64,000 nt of DNA from an uncultured Lachnospiraceae bacterium (GTDB lineage Bacteria > Bacillota > Clostridia > Lachnospirales > Lachnospiraceae), in NCBI GenBank assembly GCA_947625015.1, contig CANQMR010000009.1:1-64000 (forward strand), written 5' to 3'. Positions 9,202-17,073 of this stretch are shown in pieces. A program made the translations under genes and the position numbers. The notes below the pieces were generated by a model. That model was not told where the DNA came from. It did no database searches and was given only the letters and a program-made list of their open reading frames with translations. Numbering within the stretch: position 1 is the stretch's first letter; the number at the start of each line of letters is the position of its first letter.

Positions 9202-9225
9202 ATTATAACAATTATTCTCAATAAA
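9202..9225 (-). promoter_or_regulatory. Possible extended -10 promoter for the DivIVA-mbl-flagellar cluster
   Basis: On the minus strand TGTTATAAT (an extended -10 with TG one base before TATAAT) lies about 60 bases upstream of the DivIVA-like start codon. No good -35 hexamer is seen at 17 bases. The gene run from here to flgJ has gaps below about 60 bases, so one transcript is plausible. Confidence 0.4.
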
Positions 9226-9325
9226 TGCTACCTCAAACTTGAATATATGCTTTTATTTTTCATTACTAACGATTGTTTTGCCAATAATAAATCAGAATAG
9301 GCAGGAAATTTTCTCTTTTATACAT

Positions 9326-9790
9326 TCACTTTTTCTTATAACGCCTGTCTCGATTGCTGCCAACAATTTCCAGATAATCAGAAAGCCCTTTTAGAATTTC
9401 TTTTACACGACTTTCTTTCAAATTTAACAATTCACAAAAATCCCAAATATCATATTCCCTTCCGGGCTCCATAAATGCAAGAATTTCATTATACTGCTTT
9501 TGCGTCTTTTTCGTTACTTTTTTATCGCCGGTTTTCTTGTTATCTTTTTCTTTATTTCTCCAAACACCATCGGCGCCAACTTGTCCATACTGGCCATATC
9601 GCAATATTGACATATACTGCTCACATCCTGACGCACTAACAGAAACACCGCCGTTCTCCTTTTCATATACCCTTTCATCTGTAGGCACACGTTTTGACCA
9701 TGAACCCATATTAAATATAATAATCTTATCCTCATATACTGATACCTGAATCGAAACACCCGTTGCATAATCTTTATGATTAATTGTACA
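9326..9790 (-). pseudogene. Remnant of a COG2865-type ATPase/DNA-binding regulator
   Basis: The annotated 127-codon ORF continues open upstream of its ATG to a TGA at 9791-9793. The extra 5-prime codons read NHKDYATGVSIQVSVYEDKIIIFN, which resembles the HRDY...I.V.VYDDRIEI.NPG region near the end of the helicase-related HATPase domain of COG2865 regulators. The last 60 residues resemble a small winged helix (FCELLNLKESRVKEILKGL). The roughly 300 residues that should precede this are absent and no start with a ribosome site is visible, so it looks like a 5-prime-truncated relic. Similarity is judged by eye. Confidence 0.55.
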
Positions 9791-9839
9791 TCAACTACTT
9801 ATATTTTAAAACGCAAAATTTGAAATTTTCAATAAAATT

Positions 9840-10412
9840 TTATTGAGGAACTGGACCTCCTAATACAAATGCAAAATATAACAGCAAGCCTAACAAAATC
9901 GGCAATAATAAAAATAATATTCCTGCAATCAAAGTTGCTGCATATGCCAGACGGCGTTTATATCTGTACCAACTCATAAGAATAAGCCATATCCCTATCA
10001 ATAAAAATATTACAGGGATACAAACAAAAATTACCCCTTCCGGACGCATGGAATCAACCAAAAATATTCCCATTATTATGGAAATGATTAAAATAACACA
10101 AATCAGGTTGTTTCTCTTTTCAATTTTCCTTTGATATGCTGCAACATCGATTACATTAATTAAAGCCTCAGAAACATTATCAGCAGATACCTGGCTTTCA
10201 TTTAACCGTTCTGACTTCATAATTTCAAGTATACTTACATTAAGCGCCTCGGCCAAAGGCTCTATTGTCTTAATGTCCGGAAATCCCAGTCCGCGTTCCC
10301 ATTTTGAAACTGCCTTGTTCGTTACATTTAATTTTTCTGCCAATTCTAACTGCGTCCACCCTTTTTCCTTTCTTACAGAAGCGATAAATGCTCCAAATTT
10401 TTGATTATCCAT
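9840..10412 (-). CDS. XRE-family regulator with C-terminal membrane segments
   Basis: 190 residues. Residues of about 5-65 form a canonical Xre/Cro helix-turn-helix (WTQLELAEKLNVTNKAVSKWERG, then GFPDIKTIEPLAEALNVSILEIM). Residues 100-190 contain three hydrophobic segments, so the DNA-binding domain is tethered to the membrane. This architecture is common in Lachnospiraceae, usually as a local regulator of envelope or stress genes; the target is unknown. AGGAAAGGGG precedes the ATG. Upstream on the same strand are GTAACAG and GGTAACAGG direct repeats that might be an autoregulatory site. It is divergent from the TraX-like gene. Confidence 0.85.
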   Translation of the reverse strand: MDNQKFGAFIASVRKEKGWTQLELAEKLNVTNKAVSKWERGLGFPDIKTIEPLAEALNVSILEIMKSERLNESQVSADNVSEALINVIDVAAYQRKIEKRNNLICVILIISIIMGIFLVDSMRPEGVIFVCIPVIFLLIGIWLILMSWYRYKRRLAYAATLIAGILFLLLPILLGLLLYFAFVLGGPVPQ

Positions 10413-10608
10413 TTTTACCCCTTTCCTGTTACCGTTATCTGTTACACTCCTATTTTATTTGCAGTCCTGAATTTTTCCAATCGACTAATCGTAGAATAAT
10501 GGTGAAAACAACGGAAAACCTGTTGTACTTTCCTTATCGCTTTGCTATACTACTCTTAACTAATTGCGAAACTTTTCATAATCTTTATTATTTTATTATA
10601 ATATATAG

Positions 10609-10736
10609 ATTGAACCATTGCCATAAGCAGGTGTTTTTATGCCCGCCGGTACTTAGGTGGTGCTTTAGCGGCACCTTAGTACCGCTGCGTGGCATAACCA
10701 AGCGCAAGCGGCACCTGCGTTGGCAATGTTCAACCT
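10609..10736. repeat. Imperfect inverted-repeat element (MITE-like or structured RNA), copy 1
   Basis: The outer arms GATTGAACCATTGCC and GGCAATGTTCAACC enclose a second stem (GCAGGTG/CACCTGC), a third (ATGCC/GGCAT) and an inner hairpin (GGTACTTAGGTG with CACCTTAGTACC). An unpaired AGCGCAAGCG lies on the right arm. The element is flanked by TA on both sides. The inner core and the AGCGCAAGCG bulge recur in the large hairpin at 39.2-39.7 kb, so this is a dispersed family. It holds no ORF and lies about 58 bases upstream of the TraX-like start. Confidence 0.75.
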
Positions 10737-10793
10737 ATGGGATAAATAAACCACATATACATTTCACGCAATAACCAAAAAGGGGTACAAAGG

Positions 10794-11450
10794 ATGGAGG
10801 AACAAAAACAGGGATTTTTGAATAACTTTACATTGAAAATGATTGCCATAATCACCATGGTCATTGACCATGTGGGGTATATTTTCTTCCCGGATCAGCC
10901 TGTATTCCGCTACATTGGCCGGATTGCCTTTCCCATATTCTGTTTTCTGATTGTTGAGGGATTTTTCCACACGAGAAATCATATGAATTATCTAATCCGG
11001 CTGATTATATTTGCCCTGATTTCGGAGATACCCTTTGATTTGGCGTTCCGCCAAACCCTTTTTGACTGGCAGCACCAGAATGTGTTTATTACCCTGGCGC
11101 TGGGATTAATCTGCATATTCTGTATGGAGGAAATGAACCGGTCAAGGCGGTATATCTTCCCGCTGCTGTTAACCTGGGTGGCGGCTTATGTGATTCACTG
11201 TGATTACAGCCTTGGCGGTGTGTTGTTAATCTGTATGTTCTATGTGACGCAAAATTCACCGGGTACCCGGTTTATCTTAACCGCCCTGATTCTATATGTA
11301 TTCTGGGGCGCTCCGGAGCTTTACGGGCTGATTGCCCTGATACCGATTGCCCTTTATAACGGAGAACGGGGCCCGTCGCCAAAAATGATTTTTTACTGGT
11401 TCTATCCCGCGCATCTGCTTATTTTATATGTTTTGTCCCTGTATATATAA
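10794..11450 (+). CDS. TraX-like integral membrane protein
   Basis: 218 residues, almost entirely hydrophobic, with about seven predicted spans. The N-terminal pattern NNFTLKMIAIITMVIDHVGYIFFPD followed by YIGRIAFPIFCFLIVEGF is typical of the TraX family, named after the F-plasmid pilin acetyltransferase and common as an orphan in Firmicutes chromosomes. The substrate is unknown. The start has AAGGGG 8 bases upstream. It converges on the nitrilase gene, and a 9-bp GC-rich hairpin lies between them. No conjugation genes are nearby, so a role in DNA transfer is unlikely. Confidence 0.85.
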   Translation: MEEQKQGFLNNFTLKMIAIITMVIDHVGYIFFPDQPVFRYIGRIAFPIFCFLIVEGFFHTRNHMNYLIRLIIFALISEIPFDLAFRQTLFDWQHQNVFITLALGLICIFCMEEMNRSRRYIFPLLLTWVAAYVIHCDYSLGGVLLICMFYVTQNSPGTRFILTALILYVFWGAPELYGLIALIPIALYNGERGPSPKMIFYWFYPAHLLILYVLSLYI

Positions 11451-11457
11451 CGCAAAC

Positions 11458-11485
11458 GGCAGCCGGTCACATAACCCCGGCTGCC
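11458..11485. terminator. Hairpin between convergent TraX-like and nitrilase genes
   Basis: A perfect 9-bp stem GGCAGCCGG/CCGGCTGCC with a 10-base loop lies just past the TraX-like stop and overlaps the last codons of the convergent nitrilase gene. Flanking T-runs are short (ATTTCTG on plus), so it may act as a weak bidirectional terminator. Confidence 0.55.
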
Positions 11486-12282
11486 ATTTCTGTTATATTT
11501 TTCGTATAAAAGCTCTCGTACAATTCAAGCTGCCTGTCCTGGCGGAACGGAAACTGCTCCCGGACCTCTTTTACCTTTTTCCCGTCTACCTCCACCACCA
11601 TCAGCTCTGATTTGCTGTGGGCCTTCGTCAGACGCTCCCCTAGAGGGTCAAAAGCCATAGAGCTTTCCATATACTCAATTCCATTGCCCTTCCCGGTACG
11701 GTTGACCCCGATAATGTAACACTGGTTCTCAATCGCCCTCGCCCGGAGCAGGGTTTCCCAGTGAAGCACCCGCTCCTTAGGCCAGTTGGCAATGACCAGT
11801 ATCACCTGCACCGAATCCGCCACCGCCTGAAAGATTTCCGGAAACCGCAAATCATAGCAGACAAATCCGGACATCTCCATATCCTTCAGTATCACCGTCT
11901 TTACCTCATGGCCGCCGATATAATGCTGTCCCTCTTCGCCATAATTAAACGGGTGAATCTTATCGTAATCATAGAGAATCCGTCCCTCGGACACCACCAT
12001 GAACTTATTGTAAAATTCACCGCCAAAATCCTCAACATAGCCGAAGGCCATAGCTATTTTATACTGCTTTGAAAGGTCTTTAAAAAAACGCAAGGTAGGG
12101 GAAAACAACATCTCTTCGCCTGCAAGGGCGGTATTCATGGTAAAGCCGGTCAGCGTCATTTCCGGAAAAACCAAAAGCTCCACCTTCTGTTCCGCCGCCT
12201 GCTCCGCTAACTTCTTTACCTTTTCCATATTTTTCTGCTTGTCCTCCCAGGCAATATCCATCTGGGTCAATCCTACCTTCAT
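11467..12282 (-). CDS. Carbon-nitrogen hydrolase (nitrilase superfamily, omega-amidase-like)
   Basis: 271 residues, full length for the family. The Glu-Lys-Cys triad is visible: FPEMTLTGF (Glu about 42), YDKIHPFNYGEE (Lys about 110) and GFVCYDLRFPEIF (Cys about 144). The CYDLRFPE sequence and length are closest to omega-amidase/Nit2-like or 2-oxoglutaramate-type amidases, cytoplasmic enzymes releasing ammonia from amides. The exact substrate cannot be read from sequence. The start is supported by CAGGAGG upstream. It is transcribed alone; the histidine kinase gene ends about 80 bases upstream. Confidence 0.88.
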   Translation of the reverse strand: MKVGLTQMDIAWEDKQKNMEKVKKLAEQAAEQKVELLVFPEMTLTGFTMNTALAGEEMLFSPTLRFFKDLSKQYKIAMAFGYVEDFGGEFYNKFMVVSEGRILYDYDKIHPFNYGEEGQHYIGGHEVKTVILKDMEMSGFVCYDLRFPEIFQAVADSVQVILVIANWPKERVLHWETLLRARAIENQCYIIGVNRTGKGNGIEYMESSMAFDPLGERLTKAHSKSELMVVEVDGKKVKEVREQFPFRQDRQLELYESFYTKNITEMAAGVM

Positions 12283-12362
12283 TCTTAAAACCTCCTGCCA
12301 TTTAAATTAAATATCTGTCCAAATTTAATTATATGCGCCGTTTATATATTCTATGTGTACTT

Positions 12363-15044
12363 TTAAGATATTTCCGTTTTTTCATACCGGGGAAATGAGA
12401 TAATAACCTTAAATAAATCTCCGTCCAGCCGGATTTCAAAGCTGCCCCCCTGAAGGCTGGTCAAATCTTTTGCAATGGAAAGGCCAAGACCGCTGCCCTC
12501 GGTCGTTCTCGAAGAATCCCCCCGGACAAACCGCTCCATTAACTCCTCCGGACTGATATTAAGCGGATCGGAGGAAATATTTCTAAGCATAAAGATTACC
12601 GCCTTCTCCTCACAATTTAAGTCCGCATACACTCTGGTTCCCGGCTGGGCATATTTATACACATTCTGAAGCACATTTTCTATAACCCGGTAAAGCCGCT
12701 TTCCATCTGCCAATACCAGTGCAGGCTGATCCGTATAATTGGCGATCAGCTTCAAGTCCCTGTCGGCAAACTTATCTTCGAACTCCCCTAAAGCCTGCTT
12801 CATCAGCTCATCAAAGGCTAAAGGCATCATTTCCAGCTCAACGTTCCCGGAAGTGGCCTTGGCTGCCTCAACTAAGTCCTCGGTCAACTGCTTTAACCGC
12901 TCTGCCTTCGTCTCTAACACCTCTATATAATGCTCGGCCTCCGGCGTCGGCATCTTCTCTGTCTTTAACAGGTTAATATAATTGATGATAGAGGTAAGGG
13001 GCGTTTTTAAATCGTGGGATACATTGGTAATCAGCTCCGTCTTCATCCGCTCGTCCTTTAAGGACATCTCCACCGCCGCCTTTAGTCCATTGCCAATATG
13101 GTTAATGCCGTCCGTAAGCTCTTTAAAGACTCCCGTAGCCTTATCCATCTCTATCTGATAATCCAGATTCCCCTTCGTAATCTCCTCAACCCCGGCAATC
13201 AGCTTCTTGGTATCCTTAATCATCCCTGCCACCTTGATTGCAAAAAACACCTGAATCATAATATATATCAGCAAGCCGAACAAGAACAGATCCTTCGACA
13301 CTGACAAATAGATCTGACAATAACCACAGCACAGGTTGATGATAAGATATACGGCAAACCACATGGCAAGCCTGGTGGTGCCCCGCATACGCTTAAACGC
13401 ATTGACTACTGCGAAAAGCCTTTTATTGTCCTTAGAAAACAGCCTGCCGATATACCAGCTATTCATAAAATTATGAGCCTTTACCCGCCGCACAAAGCTC
13501 AAAGTAAAAACCATAATGCACAACCCTATCGGCAGCGCCACGAACAGCGAACCGATTACCGTCCCCGCCAGACCGCTTACAAGAGGCATATTGTTGACGA
13601 CAAAACGGGAAAATGTCAGGCAGGCGGCTGCCAGCGCAAAGGCAGACAATAGCCACAGTTCCGTATGTATCCGGTCAAACCGGTACAACTGAAGCTCCTC
13701 GCTTTCCGGACTGCTTTTTCCGGTAGTTTTAATCAGCCATACAAACTGAACCACAAAAAGGAGCCATGCGAGAACCGCCACAATGCCAAAATTGCGGACA
13801 CTCTGGCTTAAAAAGAAGGATTCCTGATAATCCGCCACAACGGCGCAGACTTCTTTGCCTCGTTGTTCAACATCAAAACCTACATACAATCTGTCTCCGG
13901 TTAATTTTTCAAACGGGATATCCGTCAGGGAAATCTCCATAACCTCACCACCGTCCAGGCTGATAATTCCGTTTCCCAGACTATCCATTACCACCTCATA
14001 GCTCACCGGCATAGAGGTAACTTCTGAGAGGTTCTGCAAATTGGAATACGCTTCTTTACCGCCCACATAGTAATAATATAGCCCGGCACTGTATAACTTA
14101 TCCAGCGCCTTCTGTGCCTCCGCCGCCTCCTGACAGTCGGCGACCAGTTTGTAAATAAGTTCTTCCGTAGAATAATTATAACAGCCTAACAGGGGAATGA
14201 TAATGCTGTCATAATTCCGGCCGTACGGGTCTTCCGAATCCAGATAACTTTCAAGCTCCCTTAAATCATAAATGTAATAATCCACAGGCGCAAAATATTG
14301 ATCGGAAGGGGTATAAAATACATCCTCGTCCGGATCGTATACCGCAAAAAACATATCCCGCCCGCTCACATCTGTCAACTCTTCGCTGTCCGTATTAGAC
14401 TCCCCCCGTTCCTGGCGCTCCTTCTCTGTCAGATAAGCTCCGATATCCTCATTTAAAGGAAAAATGAAATATGCTTTTTCGGAGAAGTCGTCGGAAAATC
14501 TCTTTCCGCTGTTCCTCAACCCGTTTTCTATAAACAGATTCTTAAAGGCTGCCGCATTCAGCCGAAGATAATCATTATCCTTAGACAACGCTGCCAGCGT
14601 CTCCCTCACATTCCCGTAATCGGCGAGACGGCAGTTAATAAGCTCTCCTTTGCTCTTTGCATAGTTTCCAAAATCCAAGTCTCCTGCAGCCAGCCATTCA
14701 TTCTTATAATTGCTGATTTCTTTCAGATTGTACTTTAGGGATTCCCCGCTTTCCAAATCTGCAACGCCCACCACGCCGGGATTAAGGGTATTGCCATAAT
14801 ATAACTTCTGGATATTGCGTATCAGGCTGCCAATATCATTTTCCAAATCATTAACATATTTTGCATCGCTATTAAAATCTTCCATCCCTCCAACAAGAAT
14901 ATCCTCGCCATACACATCCATTGCGTATGCGACCACAATAAATGATGCCACAAAAACCGCAAAAGTAACAATTAAGAGCAGTCCCCGTATGCATTTTCCT
15001 GAGGTGGAATAAGACCATTTTCCGGTTCGTTTCTTCTTTTCCAT
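12363..15044 (-). CDS. Sensor histidine kinase with large extracellular domain
   Basis: 893 residues. A first membrane span (about 18-41) is followed by an external region of roughly 380 residues, then about six hydrophobic segments (about 426-625), a HAMP-like linker (GVEEITKGNLDYQIEMDKATG), a HisKA H-box (TNVSHDLKTPLTSIINYINLL) and a HATPase domain (N-box VIENVLQNVYKYA; G-box EGSGLGLSIAKDL). The multi-span middle plus an unusually large sensor domain is unlike PhoR or WalK. It is encoded 28 bases downstream of its response regulator and would phosphorylate it. The ligand is unknown. Confidence 0.92.
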   Translation of the reverse strand: MEKKKRTGKWSYSTSGKCIRGLLLIVTFAVFVASFIVVAYAMDVYGEDILVGGMEDFNSDAKYVNDLENDIGSLIRNIQKLYYGNTLNPGVVGVADLESGESLKYNLKEISNYKNEWLAAGDLDFGNYAKSKGELINCRLADYGNVRETLAALSKDNDYLRLNAAAFKNLFIENGLRNSGKRFSDDFSEKAYFIFPLNEDIGAYLTEKERQERGESNTDSEELTDVSGRDMFFAVYDPDEDVFYTPSDQYFAPVDYYIYDLRELESYLDSEDPYGRNYDSIIIPLLGCYNYSTEELIYKLVADCQEAAEAQKALDKLYSAGLYYYYVGGKEAYSNLQNLSEVTSMPVSYEVVMDSLGNGIISLDGGEVMEISLTDIPFEKLTGDRLYVGFDVEQRGKEVCAVVADYQESFFLSQSVRNFGIVAVLAWLLFVVQFVWLIKTTGKSSPESEELQLYRFDRIHTELWLLSAFALAAACLTFSRFVVNNMPLVSGLAGTVIGSLFVALPIGLCIMVFTLSFVRRVKAHNFMNSWYIGRLFSKDNKRLFAVVNAFKRMRGTTRLAMWFAVYLIINLCCGYCQIYLSVSKDLFLFGLLIYIMIQVFFAIKVAGMIKDTKKLIAGVEEITKGNLDYQIEMDKATGVFKELTDGINHIGNGLKAAVEMSLKDERMKTELITNVSHDLKTPLTSIINYINLLKTEKMPTPEAEHYIEVLETKAERLKQLTEDLVEAAKATSGNVELEMMPLAFDELMKQALGEFEDKFADRDLKLIANYTDQPALVLADGKRLYRVIENVLQNVYKYAQPGTRVYADLNCEEKAVIFMLRNISSDPLNISPEELMERFVRGDSSRTTEGSGLGLSIAKDLTSLQGGSFEIRLDGDLFKVIISFPRYEKTEIS

Positions 15045-15072
15045 ACTGCGACTCCTTTCTAAATCATCGGCC

Positions 15073-15765
15073 TTACTTCTTATCCATTCGATATCCCACG
15101 CCCCACATTACCTTCACATAATCCGGGTTCTTCGGATCAATCTCTATCTTTTCCCGGATACGGCGGATATGTACGGATACCACATTGTCGGCTGCAAAGG
15201 CGTCCTCCTGCCAGATCCGCTCATAAATCTGGGTGGAGGAAAATACCTTCCCCAGATTCTCCATGAAAAGCTGTAGAATCTTGAACTCCGTAGGCGTCAG
15301 TTTCACCGGCTCCCCGTCGACTGTAACCTGCTTTTTCTCTGTGTCCATGGTAATCGCGCCATTCACCAGAAGTCCCTCCCGGTCAGCCTGCTCGATTCCC
15401 CCTAAGGAAGTATAGCGCCGAAGCTGGGATTTTACCCGCGCCATCAGCTCTAAAGGATTAAAGGGCTTGGTCACATAGTCGTCTGCGCCCACATTTAATC
15501 CGAGAATCTTGTCCACATCCTCGGATTTGGCCGATAATAAAATGACAGGAATAGAGCTTTCCTCACGAAGCCGAAGCAGCGCATGGATTCCATCAAGCTC
15601 CGGCATCATAATGTCCAAAATCATCAGATGAATCTCCTGCTTTTTTGCCGCCGCTAAAGCCTCTCTGCCATTATAGGCGGCAACCACCTCGTAGCCCTCC
15701 TGCTTTAGATAGATAGAAATGGCTTCCACTATCTCTTTGTCATCATCGCAAACCAAAATCGTCAT
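15073..15765 (-). CDS. OmpR/PhoB-family response regulator
   Basis: 230 residues. The receiver domain (residues 1-115) has the acidic pocket DDD at 7-9, the phospho-acceptor Asp51 in LMILDIMMPELDG, Thr/Ser in VILLSAKS and Lys in DYVTKPFNP. A C-terminal winged helix (about 130-228) has KLTPTEFKILQLFMENLGKVFSS and the recognition helix region NVVSVHIRRIREKI. It is the first gene of the two-component operon. A 65-bp promoter block about 100 bases upstream is repeated almost exactly before the BspA-like gene, which suggests autoregulation plus control of that gene. Confidence 0.93.
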   Translation of the reverse strand: MTILVCDDDKEIVEAISIYLKQEGYEVVAAYNGREALAAAKKQEIHLMILDIMMPELDGIHALLRLREESSIPVILLSAKSEDVDKILGLNVGADDYVTKPFNPLELMARVKSQLRRYTSLGGIEQADREGLLVNGAITMDTEKKQVTVDGEPVKLTPTEFKILQLFMENLGKVFSSTQIYERIWQEDAFAADNVVSVHIRRIREKIEIDPKNPDYVKVMWGVGYRMDKK

Positions 15766-15865
15766 TTTTTCACCTCGTCTCTACTATACGCCGGAGCAGG
15801 ATAATCTGCAAGCCGGCGGCATAATCTTTAGATTTTTTTAGAATTGTCTTCTTTGGTTATGAGGC

Positions 15866-15930
15866 TATTGTAACGGATAAAAATTAAGAAAAAGTCACAT
15901 AGAAAATGAAGAAAATCTTAATATTATAAA
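15866..15930 (-). promoter_or_regulatory. Promoter/operator block of the two-component operon (copy A)
   Basis: This 65-base block matches 18823-18887 at 62 of 65 positions. On the minus strand it contains TGACTT and TACAAT 19 bases apart as a likely -35/-10, and upstream repeats of the type TTAAGATTTTC and TTCTTAATTTTT. Read on the plus strand, ATTAAGAAAA and ATGAAGAAAA are spaced about two helical turns apart, as OmpR-family direct-repeat sites often are. Confidence 0.65.
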
Positions 15931-16001
15931 ATATTACTCAAATTTCCGCTTTATGTATCGTAATCATTTTGATTAAAAAATTGAAAAAACGCCTGATCAA
16001 A

Positions 16002-16439
16002 TCAGATAAATCTTTTAAATATATTTTTAATATCGGTTGTTACCCTGTCCAGGTAATTTTGTTTTTCTATCCGGTAAGCTGCTACAAATACAAAAGAGAA
16101 AATAATTCCGAAAATTTGTTTTGCTATAATTCCCATCAGCAGGAGCCATATACATAAGGCATAAATAAAACCCGGATGTATTCTATTCATTACCTTAATA
16201 TGAATTTCTGTATTACTATTGCCCATATCTACAATCGTTCCTTTTGTCCTTTGCAATCCATTTCTATTTCTTACATTGTCCCATACAAATTCATTTCTTT
16301 CAATTTTCGCTCCCCAAAATAAATAATCGGTCTCCCCCCACTGATCTTTGAAATTAACCTTTGTTCTGACTACTGCATTTAATTTCTCTATCACTATATC
16401 CGCTGGCAGTTTCACTCGGATTACGCTTTCTTTTTCCAT
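16002..16439 (-). CDS. Small membrane protein of unknown function
   Basis: 145 residues. The N-terminal 85 residues are hydrophilic with a beta-rich look (IRVKLPADIVIEKLNAVVRTKVNF). Two membrane spans follow at about 90-125 (GFIYALCIWLLLMGIIAKQIFGIIFSFVFVAAY) and a short basic tail. I do not recognise the family. It is the last gene of a same-strand run BspA-like, DUF3592-like, this gene, located just downstream of the shared promoter block B, so it may belong to the regulon of the adjacent two-component system. Confidence 0.6.
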   Translation of the reverse strand: MEKESVIRVKLPADIVIEKLNAVVRTKVNFKDQWGETDYLFWGAKIERNEFVWDNVRNRNGLQRTKGTIVDMGNSNTEIHIKVMNRIHPGFIYALCIWLLLMGIIAKQIFGIIFSFVFVAAYRIEKQNYLDRVTTDIKNIFKRFI

Positions 16440-16499
16440 TATCTATACAGTTTCCTTTCTATTCATCTCAAATTGAGCAAAAGATTGAAAAATAACCGA

Positions 16500-17006
16500 C
16501 TAAATCAGATACATGCGATTAGCCAAAATTAACGCAAAACCAATTATACAAAATAATATCCCTCCGATGGAGAAGCTAAGCCCAAGCATCTTATACCCTT
16601 TTCCATTTGATAAGGAGGCTTTTTGGGGGTTATTCACATTATAATATACCGGTACTGTTTTCCCCAGTTTTTTTTGCGCAATTCCTTTGTTATAGGACAA
16701 TCCGCTGGCTCTGGAATAAGTCCTTCCATCTACAACATATTGAAAGACAGGCGCATACATATTACTATTACGACTGGTAGCGGAGCCGGTATTCGCATTC
16801 ATTTGAACCCGAAGTTTACGATCTCCCTGGGAAACGGTAACCTTTTCTTTTTGCCTATTATGCCAATATCCTGACCTCGTGATATCTATAATTACTCCTG
16901 TTGTCTCTCCTGAATATCGGTCAAGATGTCTCCAACAAATAACAAAAATGATACCTACTATGAATAAAATCAATCCTATTATTAAAAATATACTTCCCAC
17001 TATCAT
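16500..17006 (-). CDS. DUF3592-like membrane protein
   Basis: 168 residues. An N-terminal span (about 3-27, FLIIGLILFIVGIIFVICW) and a C-terminal span (about 142-163) flank a soluble beta-rich domain (ETTGVIIDITRSG, YAPVFQYVVDGRTYSRASG, GKTVPVYYNVNNPQKA). The YxPVxxYxVxGxxY and VxVxYxxxNPxxA patterns are those of DUF3592 proteins, whose function is not established. It follows the BspA-like gene by about 67 bases. AGAGAGAGGTAG precedes the ATG. Confidence 0.7.
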   Translation of the reverse strand: MIVGSIFLIIGLILFIVGIIFVICWRHLDRYSGETTGVIIDITRSGYWHNRQKEKVTVSQGDRKLRVQMNANTGSATSRNSNMYAPVFQYVVDGRTYSRASGLSYNKGIAQKKLGKTVPVYYNVNNPQKASLSNGKGYKMLGLSFSIGGILFCIIGFALILANRMYLI

Positions 17007-17073
17007 ATTCTACCTCTCTCTTTAATACACACACAATTACCGTATGGAAAATGTCTTACCATTTCCCCATCTT

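Noticed and set aside
10388-10774. 128-residue plus-strand ORF upstream of the TraX-like gene
   Set aside because: It overlaps the XRE start region and the repeat element, has no ribosome site and reads as random Cys/Phe/Tyr-rich sequence.
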